Positions 1 through 5,791 of a stretch of 14,232 nucleotides of DNA are shown here, piece after piece (positions within the stretch are counted from its first letter, which is position 1; every line of letters begins with the position of its first letter). The DNA comes from Alphaproteobacteria bacterium. GTDB lineage: Bacteria; Pseudomonadota; Alphaproteobacteria; Micropepsales; Micropepsaceae. The position numbers and the translations under genes were made by a program. The notes beneath the pieces were generated by a model. That model saw nothing but the letters and a program-made list of their open reading frames with translations, was not told the DNA's origin and did not search any database. The DNA lies in NCBI GenBank assembly GCA_015654715.1, contig JAATGK010000080.1, forward strand, positions 1-14,232. Direction: 5' to 3'.

Positions 1-1
1 C

Positions 2-715
2 TCCAAACTGGTGCCGAATGCATCGCTCGCGCTCGGCACCAGCGAAGTGACGCCCTTGGAACTGACGAGCGCTTACGCCGTGTTCGCTTCGGGCGGCCTC
101 AGGGTCTTTCCCTTCCTGGTGACCGAAGTGGACGGCGCCGACGGCCGCGTTCTCTATCAGCGCAAAGCCCATGAGCCCGAGCGCGTCGTGGCCAGCCACG
201 TCAACCGCGACCTCACCGCCATGCTGTTCGGCGTCGTCAGCCACGGCACCGGTTTTTCGGCCAATCTCTATGATCGCGAAGCGGCCGGCAAAACCGGCAC
301 CACCCAGGATTATCACGATGCCTGGTTCGTCGGCTTCACCACCGATTACGTCACCGGCGTCTGGGTCGGCAACGACGATTCATCGCCGATGAAAGGCGTC
401 ACCGGCGGCACCATTCCGGCGACCATCTGGAAGACGGTGATGAAGGCGGCGGAAAAAGATCTGCCGGTCAAAGGGCTCGACCGCTCGCCGCCGGAAGACA
501 ACATCGGTCTCGACGAAACCGAGATGCAGAGCGGCGCCGGTCTTTCGTCCGACGACGAAGCGGCGATCAACAATGCGCCCAAGTTCGACCAGCAGGGCGA
601 ACCGCGCCAGGAGCGCAAGAAAAACCCGGTCGGCGGCCTTCTCAACTGGCTGTTCGGCAACGACGAGGAAAAGCCGCCCCGGAACGCCCCGCCCCCGGGC
701 GAGAACGAGCAATAA
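2..715 (+). CDS. mrcA: Penicillin-binding protein 1A, C-terminal part (5' end outside window)
   Basis: This is the end of a class A penicillin-binding protein, which polymerises glycan strands and cross-links peptidoglycan in the periplasm. The reading frame is already open at the first codon in the window, so the GTG at 11 is internal. What remains is the distal transpeptidase domain. It contains the KTGT box (codons at 290-301, in the context AGKTGTTQDYHDAWFVGFT) followed by TGVWVGNDD and GGTIPATIWK, the usual end of the PBP1A transpeptidase fold. The transglycosylase domain and the SxxK and SxN motifs lie outside the window. The last 75 or so residues are a charged, proline-rich tail with no recognisable domain, common in alphaproteobacterial PBP1A. 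A GC-rich stem-loop follows the stop by 11 nt. PBP1C or another class A PBP is possible, but the tail and motif spacing favour PBP1A. Confidence 0.92.
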   Translation, partial: SKLVPNASLALGTSEVTPLELTSAYAVFASGGLRVFPFLVTEVDGADGRVLYQRKAHEPERVVASHVNRDLTAMLFGVVSHGTGFSANLYDREAAGKTGTTQDYHDAWFVGFTTDYVTGVWVGNDDSSPMKGVTGGTIPATIWKTVMKAAEKDLPVKGLDRSPPEDNIGLDETEMQSGAGLSSDDEAAINNAPKFDQQGEPRQERKKNPVGGLLNWLFGNDEEKPPRNAPPPGENEQ

Positions 716-726
716 CGCCGGCCCCG

Positions 727-751
727 CCCCGGCGCGCGGCCGGGGATGACA
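727..751 (-). repeat. GC-rich stem-loop with TGTCATCCCCGG end (REP-like), downstream of the PBP gene
   Basis: CCCCGGC (727-733) and GCCGGGG (739-745) form a perfect 7-bp stem with a 5-nt loop, followed by ATGACA. On the - strand this reads TGTCATCCCCGGC, the same end sequence as the units at 2404 and 2750. It lies 11 nt after the PBP stop and could serve as a terminator, although no T-tract follows on +. Unlike the other units, its TGTCATC end points away from the stop codon of the upstream gene. Confidence 0.6.
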
Positions 752-833
752 AGTGTGGCGAAGTCAGCCGTTTGCGCCGCATTTGCGCTCGGTGATGACA
801 ATCCAGCCTCGGTCTGCTAACTCCCCGCCCGCC

Positions 834-2396
834 ATGACCTTAGCCACTGAAGCCGCCAGACGCCGCACCTTCGCGATCATTTCGCACCCCGACGCCGGCA
901 AGACCACGCTGACCGAACATCTCTTGCTGCTCGGCGGTGCCATTCACGAAGCCGGCCGCGTCAAGGCGCGCGGCGAGGCGCGCCGCGCCCGTTCCGACTG
1001 GATGAAGATCGAACAGGAGCGCGGCATCTCGGTGACCAGCGCCGTGATGACCTTCGAATACGACGGGGCGATCTTCAATCTGCTCGACACCCCCGGCCAC
1101 GAAGATTTCTCCGAAGACACCTATCGCACCCTGACCGCCGCCGACAGTGCCGTGATGGTGATCGACGCCGCCAAGGGCATCGAAAGCCAGACCCGCAAGC
1201 TGTTCGAAGTCTGCCGTTTGCGCGACATTCCGATCATGACGTTCATCAATAAAATGGACCGCGAAGCGCGCGATCCGTTCGAGCTGGTGGACGAGATTGC
1301 CGATCAGCTTCAGCTCGATGTCGCGCCGATGAGCTGGCCGGTCGGCCAAGGGCTCAATTTCCGCGGCGTTTATGATCTTTATGCGGAGGAATTCTCGGTT
1401 TACGGCGGCGAGCGTCTGGGCGGACCGGCGGTGGAAGCCCACCTCACGCTCGACGAAAAGATCAAGCTGTCCGAGGAAGTCGATCTCGTCACCGCCGGGC
1501 TGGCGCGTTTCGACGACGCCGAATATCGCGCCGGCCGCCTGACGCCGATCTTTTTCGGTTCGGCGCTGAAGAAATTCGCGGTCCAGGATTTGCTTGCGCA
1601 CCTCGCCAAATATGCGCCGGCGCCGCGCGTCCAAGCCGCCAAGGACCGCATCGTCAAACCCGCCGACGAGGAAGTTTCCGGGTTCGTGTTCAAGGTCCAG
1701 GCCAACATGGACCCCAATCATCGCGACCGCGTCGCCTTCGTGCGGCTGGCGTCGGGCGAGTTCAAGCGCGGCATGAAGCTGACGCAATCGGGCACCGGCA
1801 AGCAGATCGGCATCTACAATCCGATCCTGTTCTTCGCTCAGCAGCGCGAGACGGTGGACGAGGCTTATCCCGGCGACATCATCGGCATTCCCAACCACGG
1901 CGTTTTGCGCGTCGGCGACACGCTGTCGGAATCGGGCAAAATCGTTTTCACCGGCATTCCCAACTTCGCGCCTGAAATCCTGCGCCGGGTGAAGCTGTTC
2001 GATCCGATGCGGCAGAAGCATCTGGCCCGCGCGCTCACCAGCCTTGCCGAAGAAGGCGTGACCCAGGTGTTCAAGCCGACCATCGGTTCGCAATGGATCG
2101 TCGGCGTCGTCGGCCCGCTGCAGCTCGACGTTTTGAAATCGCGCCTGAAAGCCGAATACAGCCTCGATGCCGATCTCGAAGCCAGCCCTTATGACACCGC
2201 GCGCTGGATTTCGGGCGAGCCTGCCGATGTCGAAAAATTCGTCGACGGCAATCGCGGCGGCATGGCGTCGGATCGCGACGGGGCGCCGGTGTTCCTGGCC
2301 AAGAGCCAATGGGAACTCGGCTACGTGGTGGAAAAATTCCCCAAAATCAAATTCGCCAAAACCCGCGAACGCGCGGATGTAATGGCGGAAGGGTAA
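834..2396 (+). CDS. prfC: Peptide chain release factor 3 (RF3), translational GTPase
   Basis: RF3 is the cytoplasmic GTPase that removes RF1/RF2 from the ribosome after peptide release. The 520-aa product is close to the E. coli length of 529 aa. Visible motifs are the G1 loop HPDAGKT (residues 18-24), the RF3-typical KARGEARRARSDWMKIEQERGIS switch region, G3 DTPGHEDFSEDTYRTL (from residue 85), G4 NKMD (139-142), and the downstream blocks GFVFKVQANMDPNHRDRVAF and FTGIPNFAPE. The ATG at 834 is chosen because it gives MTLATEAARRRTFAIISHPD, which aligns with the known RF3 N-terminus. The ATG at 795 and GTG at 753 only add a repeat-derived leader. No convincing Shine-Dalgarno sequence precedes 834. 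EF-G is excluded by the RF3-specific N-terminal sequence and the total length. Confidence 0.96.
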   Translation: MTLATEAARRRTFAIISHPDAGKTTLTEHLLLLGGAIHEAGRVKARGEARRARSDWMKIEQERGISVTSAVMTFEYDGAIFNLLDTPGHEDFSEDTYRTLTAADSAVMVIDAAKGIESQTRKLFEVCRLRDIPIMTFINKMDREARDPFELVDEIADQLQLDVAPMSWPVGQGLNFRGVYDLYAEEFSVYGGERLGGPAVEAHLTLDEKIKLSEEVDLVTAGLARFDDAEYRAGRLTPIFFGSALKKFAVQDLLAHLAKYAPAPRVQAAKDRIVKPADEEVSGFVFKVQANMDPNHRDRVAFVRLASGEFKRGMKLTQSGTGKQIGIYNPILFFAQQRETVDEAYPGDIIGIPNHGVLRVGDTLSESGKIVFTGIPNFAPEILRRVKLFDPMRQKHLARALTSLAEEGVTQVFKPTIGSQWIVGVVGPLQLDVLKSRLKAEYSLDADLEASPYDTARWISGEPADVEKFVDGNRGGMASDRDGAPVFLAKSQWELGYVVEKFPKIKFAKTRERADVMAEG

Positions 2397-2403
2397 GCCA
2401 GAT

Positions 2404-2461
2404 TGTCATCCCCGGCATTCGTGGATCGCATTGCGATCCGCGAACGGAAAGGGGCCCGGGT
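2404..2461 (+). repeat. 58-bp repeat unit 1 (TGTCATCCCCGGC - palindrome - GGAAAGGGGCCCGGGT)
   Basis: The unit begins 7 nt after the prfC stop. Its first 13 bases (TGTCATCCCCGGC) are identical to those of the unit at 2693-2750 read on -, and 13 of the last 16 bases match. The 29-nt centre differs between the two units. Here it is a near-perfect hairpin at 2419-2443, TCGTGGATCGCA and TGCGATCCGCGA around a single T. It may act as a terminator or 3' end stabiliser for prfC. It lies in inverted orientation to unit 2, and the two bracket the GIY-YIG gene. Confidence 0.7.
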
Positions 2462-2478
2462 CGTGTCATCGGCACAAT

Positions 2479-2694
2479 CTAGCCCTTGAGCTGCTTCTCG
2501 CGGGCGATGGCATCGTTGATGTCGCCATATGTTTCGTACCAGACGAGCAAATGGACATCATGCTTCTTCGTGAAGCCTTCAACGACGCCACTCTTGTGTT
2601 CCCAGACGCGGCGCAAAATGTCATTTGTCACGCCGATGTAGAGAGTCCCATTTCGGCGGCTGGCCAGCATGTAGACGTAGTACAGCTTCTCCAC
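2479..2694 (-). CDS. GIY-YIG nuclease-superfamily protein, apparently C-terminally truncated
   Basis: The 71-aa product matches the start of the small single-domain GIY-YIG family (COG2827/UPF0213 type), predicted cytoplasmic DNA endonucleases of uncertain role. It shows YYVYML and TLYIGVT (the GIY and YIG elements), then RRVWEHKSG carrying the conserved Arg and His, GFTKKHDVHLLVWYE, and AIAREKQLK, which holds the metal-binding Glu. Family members normally continue about 20-25 residues further with a Trp/Arg-rich WRRxWK...NPxW stretch. Here a TAG follows KQLKG directly, so the gene is probably a remnant or a minimal form. The GTG at 2694 is chosen because an AAGGGGA sequence lies about 6 nt upstream and family members start at MEK(x)YYVY. 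That GTG overlaps the end of repeat unit 2. A longer frame upstream only translates the repeat and the neighbouring gene. Confidence 0.8.
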   Translation of the reverse strand: MEKLYYVYMLASRRNGTLYIGVTNDILRRVWEHKSGVVEGFTKKHDVHLLVWYETYGDINDAIAREKQLKG

Positions 2695-2750
2695 CTGGGT
2701 CCCCTTCCCGCGCAGCACTCGCAAGCTCGCACTGCTCGCCGGGGATGACA
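2693..2750 (-). repeat. 58-bp repeat unit 2, inverted relative to unit 1
   Basis: Read on -, this unit starts TGTCATCCCCGGC and ends GGAAGGGGACCCAGGT. It has the same total length (58 bp) and layout as the unit at 2404-2461. The 29-nt centre (2709-2737) is different and forms only an imperfect stem with GCAG/CTGC outer arms. It starts 14 nt after the stop of the DUF2336-like gene. Its far end contains the ribosome binding site and part of the GTG start codon of the GIY-YIG gene. Confidence 0.7.
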
Positions 2751-2764
2751 CCTTCTTGTGTGCT

Positions 2765-3415
2765 TTATTCCGCCGCCACGATGTGTTCGGGGACGGTGTC
2801 GGCCATCGCTTTGCGCCAGTCGGCGACCAGGAGCGCGGCGGCTTTCGGGGCGACGGTATCGAACACGGTGAGCGCAATCCCGTCCGCTCCGCGCAGCAAT
2901 GCGATGCCGGAGAAGGTGGCGCGGTTGAGGCTCACGCCGCGGCACAGCACCGCCAGCGCTTCGCCGCTGGTGTCCGACAAAATCGCGGTGGCCATCCGTC
3001 GCGGCACCCCCACGAGGCGCGCCAACGCACCGGTGAAATCGCCGTTTTTGTTGCGCGCGGCACGCAGAATCGCGACGCCATCAGCGAACAGCGGCGCGGG
3101 CTCGACGCCTTCGAGTTCGTTGCGCATCAGGATTTCGCGGCGCAGCGGCGCCGCGGCGGCGAGGTACAGCGCATTCATCAGGCGGAGCGGAATTTCGGCG
3201 TTGCCCGCCATCCGTCCGGCCATCAGGACTTGGGTTTCGGTGTCGGCTTCGCGCAAAGCGGTTTCGAACAGCGCCACCACCGGCGGGCGCATCGCCTCGG
3301 GCCATTCGGGCGGCCAATAGAGGACGAGATCGCCAAGTTCGCGCGCCAGCGGCGACCACCGCCGCTCTGCCGCCAATCCCAGCAACTGACCCAGCCGCTC
3401 CTTTGCCGCAAGCAT
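2765..3415 (-). CDS. DUF2336-like alpha-helical protein, short form
   Basis: The function is not known. The 216-aa product is Ala/Leu-rich and predicted to be all helical, with no signal peptide or membrane span. The segment ALARLVGVPRRMATAILSDT followed by SGEALAVLCRGVSLNRATF (about residues 130-170) resembles the repeat core of DUF2336 proteins, an alphaproteobacterial family usually of 350-400 aa, so this would be a short member. The ATG at 3415 is preceded by GGTGAG and begins MLAAKERLGQLLGLA. The gene follows the HxlR gene on the same strand after a 40-nt gap. That gap contains a possible promoter and a 14-bp palindrome, so the gene may be transcribed separately. The family assignment rests on motif resemblance only; a HEAT-like scaffold is an alternative description. 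Confidence 0.6.
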   Translation of the reverse strand: MLAAKERLGQLLGLAAERRWSPLARELGDLVLYWPPEWPEAMRPPVVALFETALREADTETQVLMAGRMAGNAEIPLRLMNALYLAAAAPLRREILMRNELEGVEPAPLFADGVAILRAARNKNGDFTGALARLVGVPRRMATAILSDTSGEALAVLCRGVSLNRATFSGIALLRGADGIALTVFDTVAPKAAALLVADWRKAMADTVPEHIVAAE

Positions 3416-3425
3416 TTTCTCACCC

Positions 3426-3445
3426 CTTACCCGGGTAAGAGTATA
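3426..3445 (-). promoter_or_regulatory. Candidate promoter/operator of the DUF2336-like gene
   Basis: Read on -, TATACT (3445-3440) matches five of six bases of the -10 consensus. Directly after it comes a perfect 14-bp palindrome, CTTACCCGGGTAAG (3439-3426). The palindrome ends 10 nt before the ATG at 3415 and would cover the expected transcription start. No good -35 box is visible at the right spacing. The palindrome could instead be a weak terminator or attenuator after the HxlR gene. Confidence 0.4.
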
Positions 3446-3455
3446 GCAGCAGGCG

Positions 3456-3863
3456 TTAAGGTTTTGTTTGGCTTGCGGCGCGTCTTTTTCGCTGGACGCC
3501 GCCGTCCGGCCCCGGCCGCGGCACGGCGATACCGCGCGGATCGGCGCATCCCGCCAAATTGTCGAGGCCCCAACGGGCGACCAGCCGCATCAGCCCGGCG
3601 AATTTTTCGCCTCTGGCGGTCAGCCGGTAAAGCTGGCGCCGGTGGTCCAAAGGATCGCGGCGGACGGCAATCAGCCCCTCGGCGCCCAGCCGCTTCAGCC
3701 GCTCCGCCAGGATGTTGGGGGCGATGGCTTCCGGCGAGGCCATGATGGCGTCGAAATGCTGCCGCCCGGTGGCGAGGTCGCGGATCACCAAGAGCGACCA
3801 GCGGTCGCCGACGATGTCGAGCGTACACGCGACGGGGCAGTGGGAACGGGCGGGACGAGCCAT
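3456..3863 (-). CDS. HxlR-family winged-helix transcriptional regulator
   Basis: This is a 135-aa DNA-binding protein of the HxlR (DUF24) family, homodimeric MarR-like winged-helix regulators, often repressors and often redox-responsive. The N-terminus has the family signature CPVACTLDIVGDRWSLLVIR (residues 9-28), including the conserved Cys9. The helix-turn-helix and wing follow: FDAIMASPEAIAPNILAERL, KRLGAEGLI, then the wing with YRLTARGEKF. The last 30 or so residues are a basic tail outside the domain. It is divergent from the EamA transporter gene. A strong inverted repeat lies 15-37 nt upstream of its ATG, which suggests that it represses both its own gene and the transporter. The ATG at 3863 has no obvious Shine-Dalgarno sequence. 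The ligand or oxidant cannot be told from the sequence. Confidence 0.92.
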   Translation of the reverse strand: MARPARSHCPVACTLDIVGDRWSLLVIRDLATGRQHFDAIMASPEAIAPNILAERLKRLGAEGLIAVRRDPLDHRRQLYRLTARGEKFAGLMRLVARWGLDNLAGCADPRGIAVPRPGPDGGVQRKRRAASQTKP

Positions 3864-3877
3864 TGACCGGACCGGAT

Positions 3878-3900
3878 TTGACTTGCACTATGCAAGTTAA
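3878..3900. promoter_or_regulatory. Dyad operator in the hxlR-type/eamA divergent promoter
   Basis: ACTTGCA (3881-3887) and TGCAAGT (3891-3897) are perfect 7-bp inverted arms around CTA. The symmetry extends to TT/AA at the outer ends after one mismatch. The site lies in the 53-nt gap between the divergent start codons at 3863 and 3917. The TTGACT at 3878 could be a -35 box for the + direction. ACTTGCA/TGCAAGT dyads next to HxlR-type genes are a recurring arrangement, so this is the likely autoregulatory site. Confidence 0.65.
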
Positions 3901-3916
3901 ATCCCGAGGCGAGACG

Positions 3917-4336
3917 ATGCAACCCTATGTGATTTGGGCGCTGATCGGCATGACAGGCTATTCCTTCACCAGTCTGTTCGTGAAGCTGGCGGCGCGCGCC
4001 GGCATGTCGGGCACTGCGGTGCTGGCGGTGGCGAGCGTGGTGGTGCTGGTGGCCGCAGTGGGGATCGTCGCTTGGCGCGGCGAACTGACGGCCGCCACCT
4101 TTGCTCGCACCGGATTCGGATGGTCGCTGGTGGCAGGTGTGGCACTGGCTGTGGCCGTCAGCTCGTTCTTCCGCGCTCTGGCACTCGGCCCGGCCTCGGT
4201 GGTGGTGCCGATCTACGGGCTGTTCATTGCCGGCGGCGCCATTCTCGGCCTGTTGGTGCTGCACGAGCCGCTGACGGCGCGCAAGGCGGCCGGGCTGGTA
4301 TCGGCGCTGGTCGCGATCTGGCTGCTGGCGGCTTAA
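3917..4336 (+). CDS. Half-size EamA/DMT-superfamily transporter
   Basis: This is a predicted inner-membrane permease of the drug/metabolite transporter superfamily; the substrate is unknown. The 139-aa product carries a single EamA domain, whereas most members have two in about 300 aa. About five hydrophobic segments are visible: residues 5-25, 31-50, 68-86, 91-112 and 119-138. The last two carry the typical EamA pattern ASVVVPIYGLFIAGGAILGL, then HEPLTARKAAGLVSALVAIW. A protein this size would have to dimerise, as SMR-type transporters do. The ATG at 3917 is chosen because GAGGCGAGA lies just upstream; an in-frame ATG at 3863 overlaps the regulator start and adds only hydrophilic sequence. 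It is divergent from the HxlR gene and probably controlled by it. Its stop overlaps that of the convergent decarboxylase gene. Confidence 0.88.
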   Translation: MQPYVIWALIGMTGYSFTSLFVKLAARAGMSGTAVLAVASVVVLVAAVGIVAWRGELTAATFARTGFGWSLVAGVALAVAVSSFFRALALGPASVVVPIYGLFIAGGAILGLLVLHEPLTARKAAGLVSALVAIWLLAA

Positions 4337-5487
4337 TCGCCCAGTTGCACCCAAGTATCGGGGTAAAAGCCGTTGAAGGTGGTGCGCACCGCCACCGTGT
4401 AGGCGCCCATGGCGTCGAACACGATGAAGTCGCCCGGGCCGATGCTTTCCGGCAACATTTGCGGCCGCGGCAGTACATCGAGCGTATCGCAGGTCGGCCC
4501 GTAGACGCGGAACGGCTTGGCGGTTCCCGCCAGCCCGCGCACATGGCCGCGCGCATCCAAGGTAAACACCCGATTGGGATAATCGACGTCGAAGCCGGGC
4601 AAGGTCAGCTCGTCGAACGAGCCATACGTGCCGTCGTTGAGGTACAGCCGATCGTTCTTGCGCGAGACCACCTGGGTCACCACCGAGAGGCCTTCGGCGA
4701 CCAGCGCCCGCCCTGGCTCGCAGAGCAGCGGCAGACCCGGGATCTCCAGCGTTTCGATCGCCTCGCGGACGGTGTCGAAGTACCAGATATAGGGCGGTAT
4801 TTCGCTGTTGATGTAAGGCACCGGAAAGCCGCCGCCGATGTCGAGGGCGGTGATCCTGACGCCGGATTTGCCGAGCGGTCCACGGGCGATCCCGACCCCC
4901 TGGGCATAAGAGAACGACGACAGGCATTGGCTGCCGACGTGGAAGGTGATGGCGGGCTTGGCGCCGGCCATGACGACGCGCTTGAGGAGACGGGCGCCAT
5001 CATCGGGATTGGTGCCGAACTTGCTCGACAGTTCCAAGAGCGCGCCGCCGAGCGCCGCCGCCAGCCGCACGAAGATGCGGATTTTGCTAGGATCGGAAAT
5101 CTCTTTCAGCAGTTTGTCGAGTTCGTAATCGGAATCGACCACGTAGTCGGTGACGCCAAAGTCCTCGAACGCCGCTTTGGCATGGCCGACCAGGCGCACC
5201 GGCGCCATGAAATGGCAGATCGCGTCCGGATAACGCGCCTTGATCATCTTCACTTCGCCGAGCGAGGCGGTGTCGAAATGGCGGATGCCCGACTCCCAGA
5301 CCAGATCGACCACCAGCGGCGCCGGATTGGCTTTCACCGCATACATCGGGTCGCCGGGAAAACCGTCGAGAAAGCGCTTCGCCGCAGCTCTGAACTTGGC
5401 GGGCTGTAGCACATAAACCGGCTCGATCGGCTTCAACTCGGCAATGACGTCTTCGACGCTGGAAAAACGCCGGATCGGCGCGTTCAT
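4333..5487 (-). CDS. PLP-dependent ornithine/lysine decarboxylase, alanine-racemase fold (group IV)
   Basis: The enzyme decarboxylates a basic amino acid, most likely ornithine to putrescine or lysine to cadaverine, in cytoplasmic polyamine synthesis. The 384-aa product has the full motif set: the PLP lysine in YAVKANP (Lys52), HVGSQ (His183), the phosphate-binding DIGGGFP (216-222), CEPGRALV (256-263) and the substrate-contacting YGPTCDTLDVL with catalytic Cys333. Length and motif order match the ODC-like branch rather than the longer biosynthetic arginine decarboxylases or diaminopimelate decarboxylase. Ornithine versus lysine preference cannot be settled here. The ATG at 5487 is preferred over the GTG at 5493 because AAGGGG lies 8 nt upstream of it, but only 2 nt from the GTG. 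The 96-bp repeat copy A ends directly against this ribosome binding site. The 3' end overlaps the EamA stop by 4 nt. Confidence 0.93.
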   Translation of the reverse strand: MNAPIRRFSSVEDVIAELKPIEPVYVLQPAKFRAAAKRFLDGFPGDPMYAVKANPAPLVVDLVWESGIRHFDTASLGEVKMIKARYPDAICHFMAPVRLVGHAKAAFEDFGVTDYVVDSDYELDKLLKEISDPSKIRIFVRLAAALGGALLELSSKFGTNPDDGARLLKRVVMAGAKPAITFHVGSQCLSSFSYAQGVGIARGPLGKSGVRITALDIGGGFPVPYINSEIPPYIWYFDTVREAIETLEIPGLPLLCEPGRALVAEGLSVVTQVVSRKNDRLYLNDGTYGSFDELTLPGFDVDYPNRVFTLDARGHVRGLAGTAKPFRVYGPTCDTLDVLPRPQMLPESIGPGDFIVFDAMGAYTVAVRTTFNGFYPDTWVQLGD

Positions 5488-5500
5488 CGGCACGGCCCCT

Positions 5501-5596
5501 TAAAGCGCTTTCAGGAAAAGTGCCCGCGCGCGTTGCTCGCCATTTAAGAGTAGGCGTGCAAAGCACGCCGGGCGGTTTTCCGTCCGAACGCGCGAC
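5501..5596 (+). repeat. 96-bp structured repeat, copy A
   Basis: The copy matches the reverse complement of 12055-12150 at 90 of 96 positions without gaps. It starts with the palindrome-containing TAAAGCGCTTTCAGG. It contains a 7-bp hairpin, GGCGTGC/GCACGCC around AAA (5553-5569), and a second 6-bp stem, GGGCGG/CCGTCC around TTTT (5570-5585), with one G-U pair. It lies 13 nt upstream of the decarboxylase ATG, so it probably forms part of that gene's leader or promoter. Confidence 0.85.
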
Positions 5597-5664
5597 CAAA
5601 CAAATACTACGCGCGTTACATGGGGCAGAGGGGGTGAGGGGTCAAGAGATGTTTGGCGGCGGGT

Positions 5665-5719
5665 GGGGACCCGGGGGCGGCACGGGAGGGAAGTCGTCGG
5701 CCGCTTGACCCAGGTCCCC
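5665..5719. repeat. Imperfect inverted repeat GGGGACCCGGG...CCCAGGTCCCC
   Basis: The two 11-nt arms (5665-5675 and 5709-5719) pair at 10 of 11 positions around a 33-nt loop. The arm resembles the GGGGACCCAGG end of repeat unit 2 at 2693-2750, so this is probably a degenerate member of that family. It lies in the roughly 300-bp gene-free stretch between the decarboxylase gene and the LTXXQ gene. Apart from this, copy A and the hairpin at 5755, I see nothing in that stretch. Confidence 0.4.
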
Positions 5720-5754
5720 GTCTGCTCGCCGCGGGAGGGGGCAGTGCGAGCAGT

Positions 5755-5788
5755 ATTGGCGCGCGATGCGCACAAATCGCGCGCGAAT
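5755..5788 (-). terminator. Terminator-like hairpin after the LTXXQ gene
   Basis: GCGCGCGAT (5759-5767) and ATCGCGCGC (5776-5784) form a perfect 9-bp stem with an 8-nt loop. After one mismatch, ATT/AAT extends it by 3 bp. On the - strand it begins 4 nt after the TAG of the gene at 5792-6325. There is no U-tract, so it is either a non-canonical terminator or a 3' protective stem. Confidence 0.55.
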
Positions 5789-5791
5789 TGG

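Noticed and set aside
753..833. Longer N-terminus for RF3 from the GTG at 753 or ATG at 795
   Set aside because: The added residues match no RF3 start, and the ATG at 795 lies in a GATGACA sequence of the intergenic repeat type. The ATG at 834 gives the family-like N-terminus.
840..2309. Long open frame on - opposite prfC (489 codons)
   Set aside because: It is a high-GC antisense shadow of prfC with biased composition and no domain signal.
3785..4927. 380-codon open frame on - across the eamA and decarboxylase region
   Set aside because: It is Arg/His/Gly-rich low-complexity translation overlapping two well-supported genes in other frames.
5501..5596. Peptide DGKPPGVLCTPTLKWRATRA as a small conserved protein
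   Set aside because: It is readable in both copies of the 96-bp repeat, but the six base differences cause three amino-acid changes while hairpin stems stay intact. This favours RNA/DNA structure over coding. The flanking reading frames also differ.
5597..5760. Small genes in the gap between the decarboxylase and LTXXQ genes
   Set aside because: Open frames there are short, overlap repeats, lack ribosome binding sites and translate to low-complexity Gly/Arg sequence.
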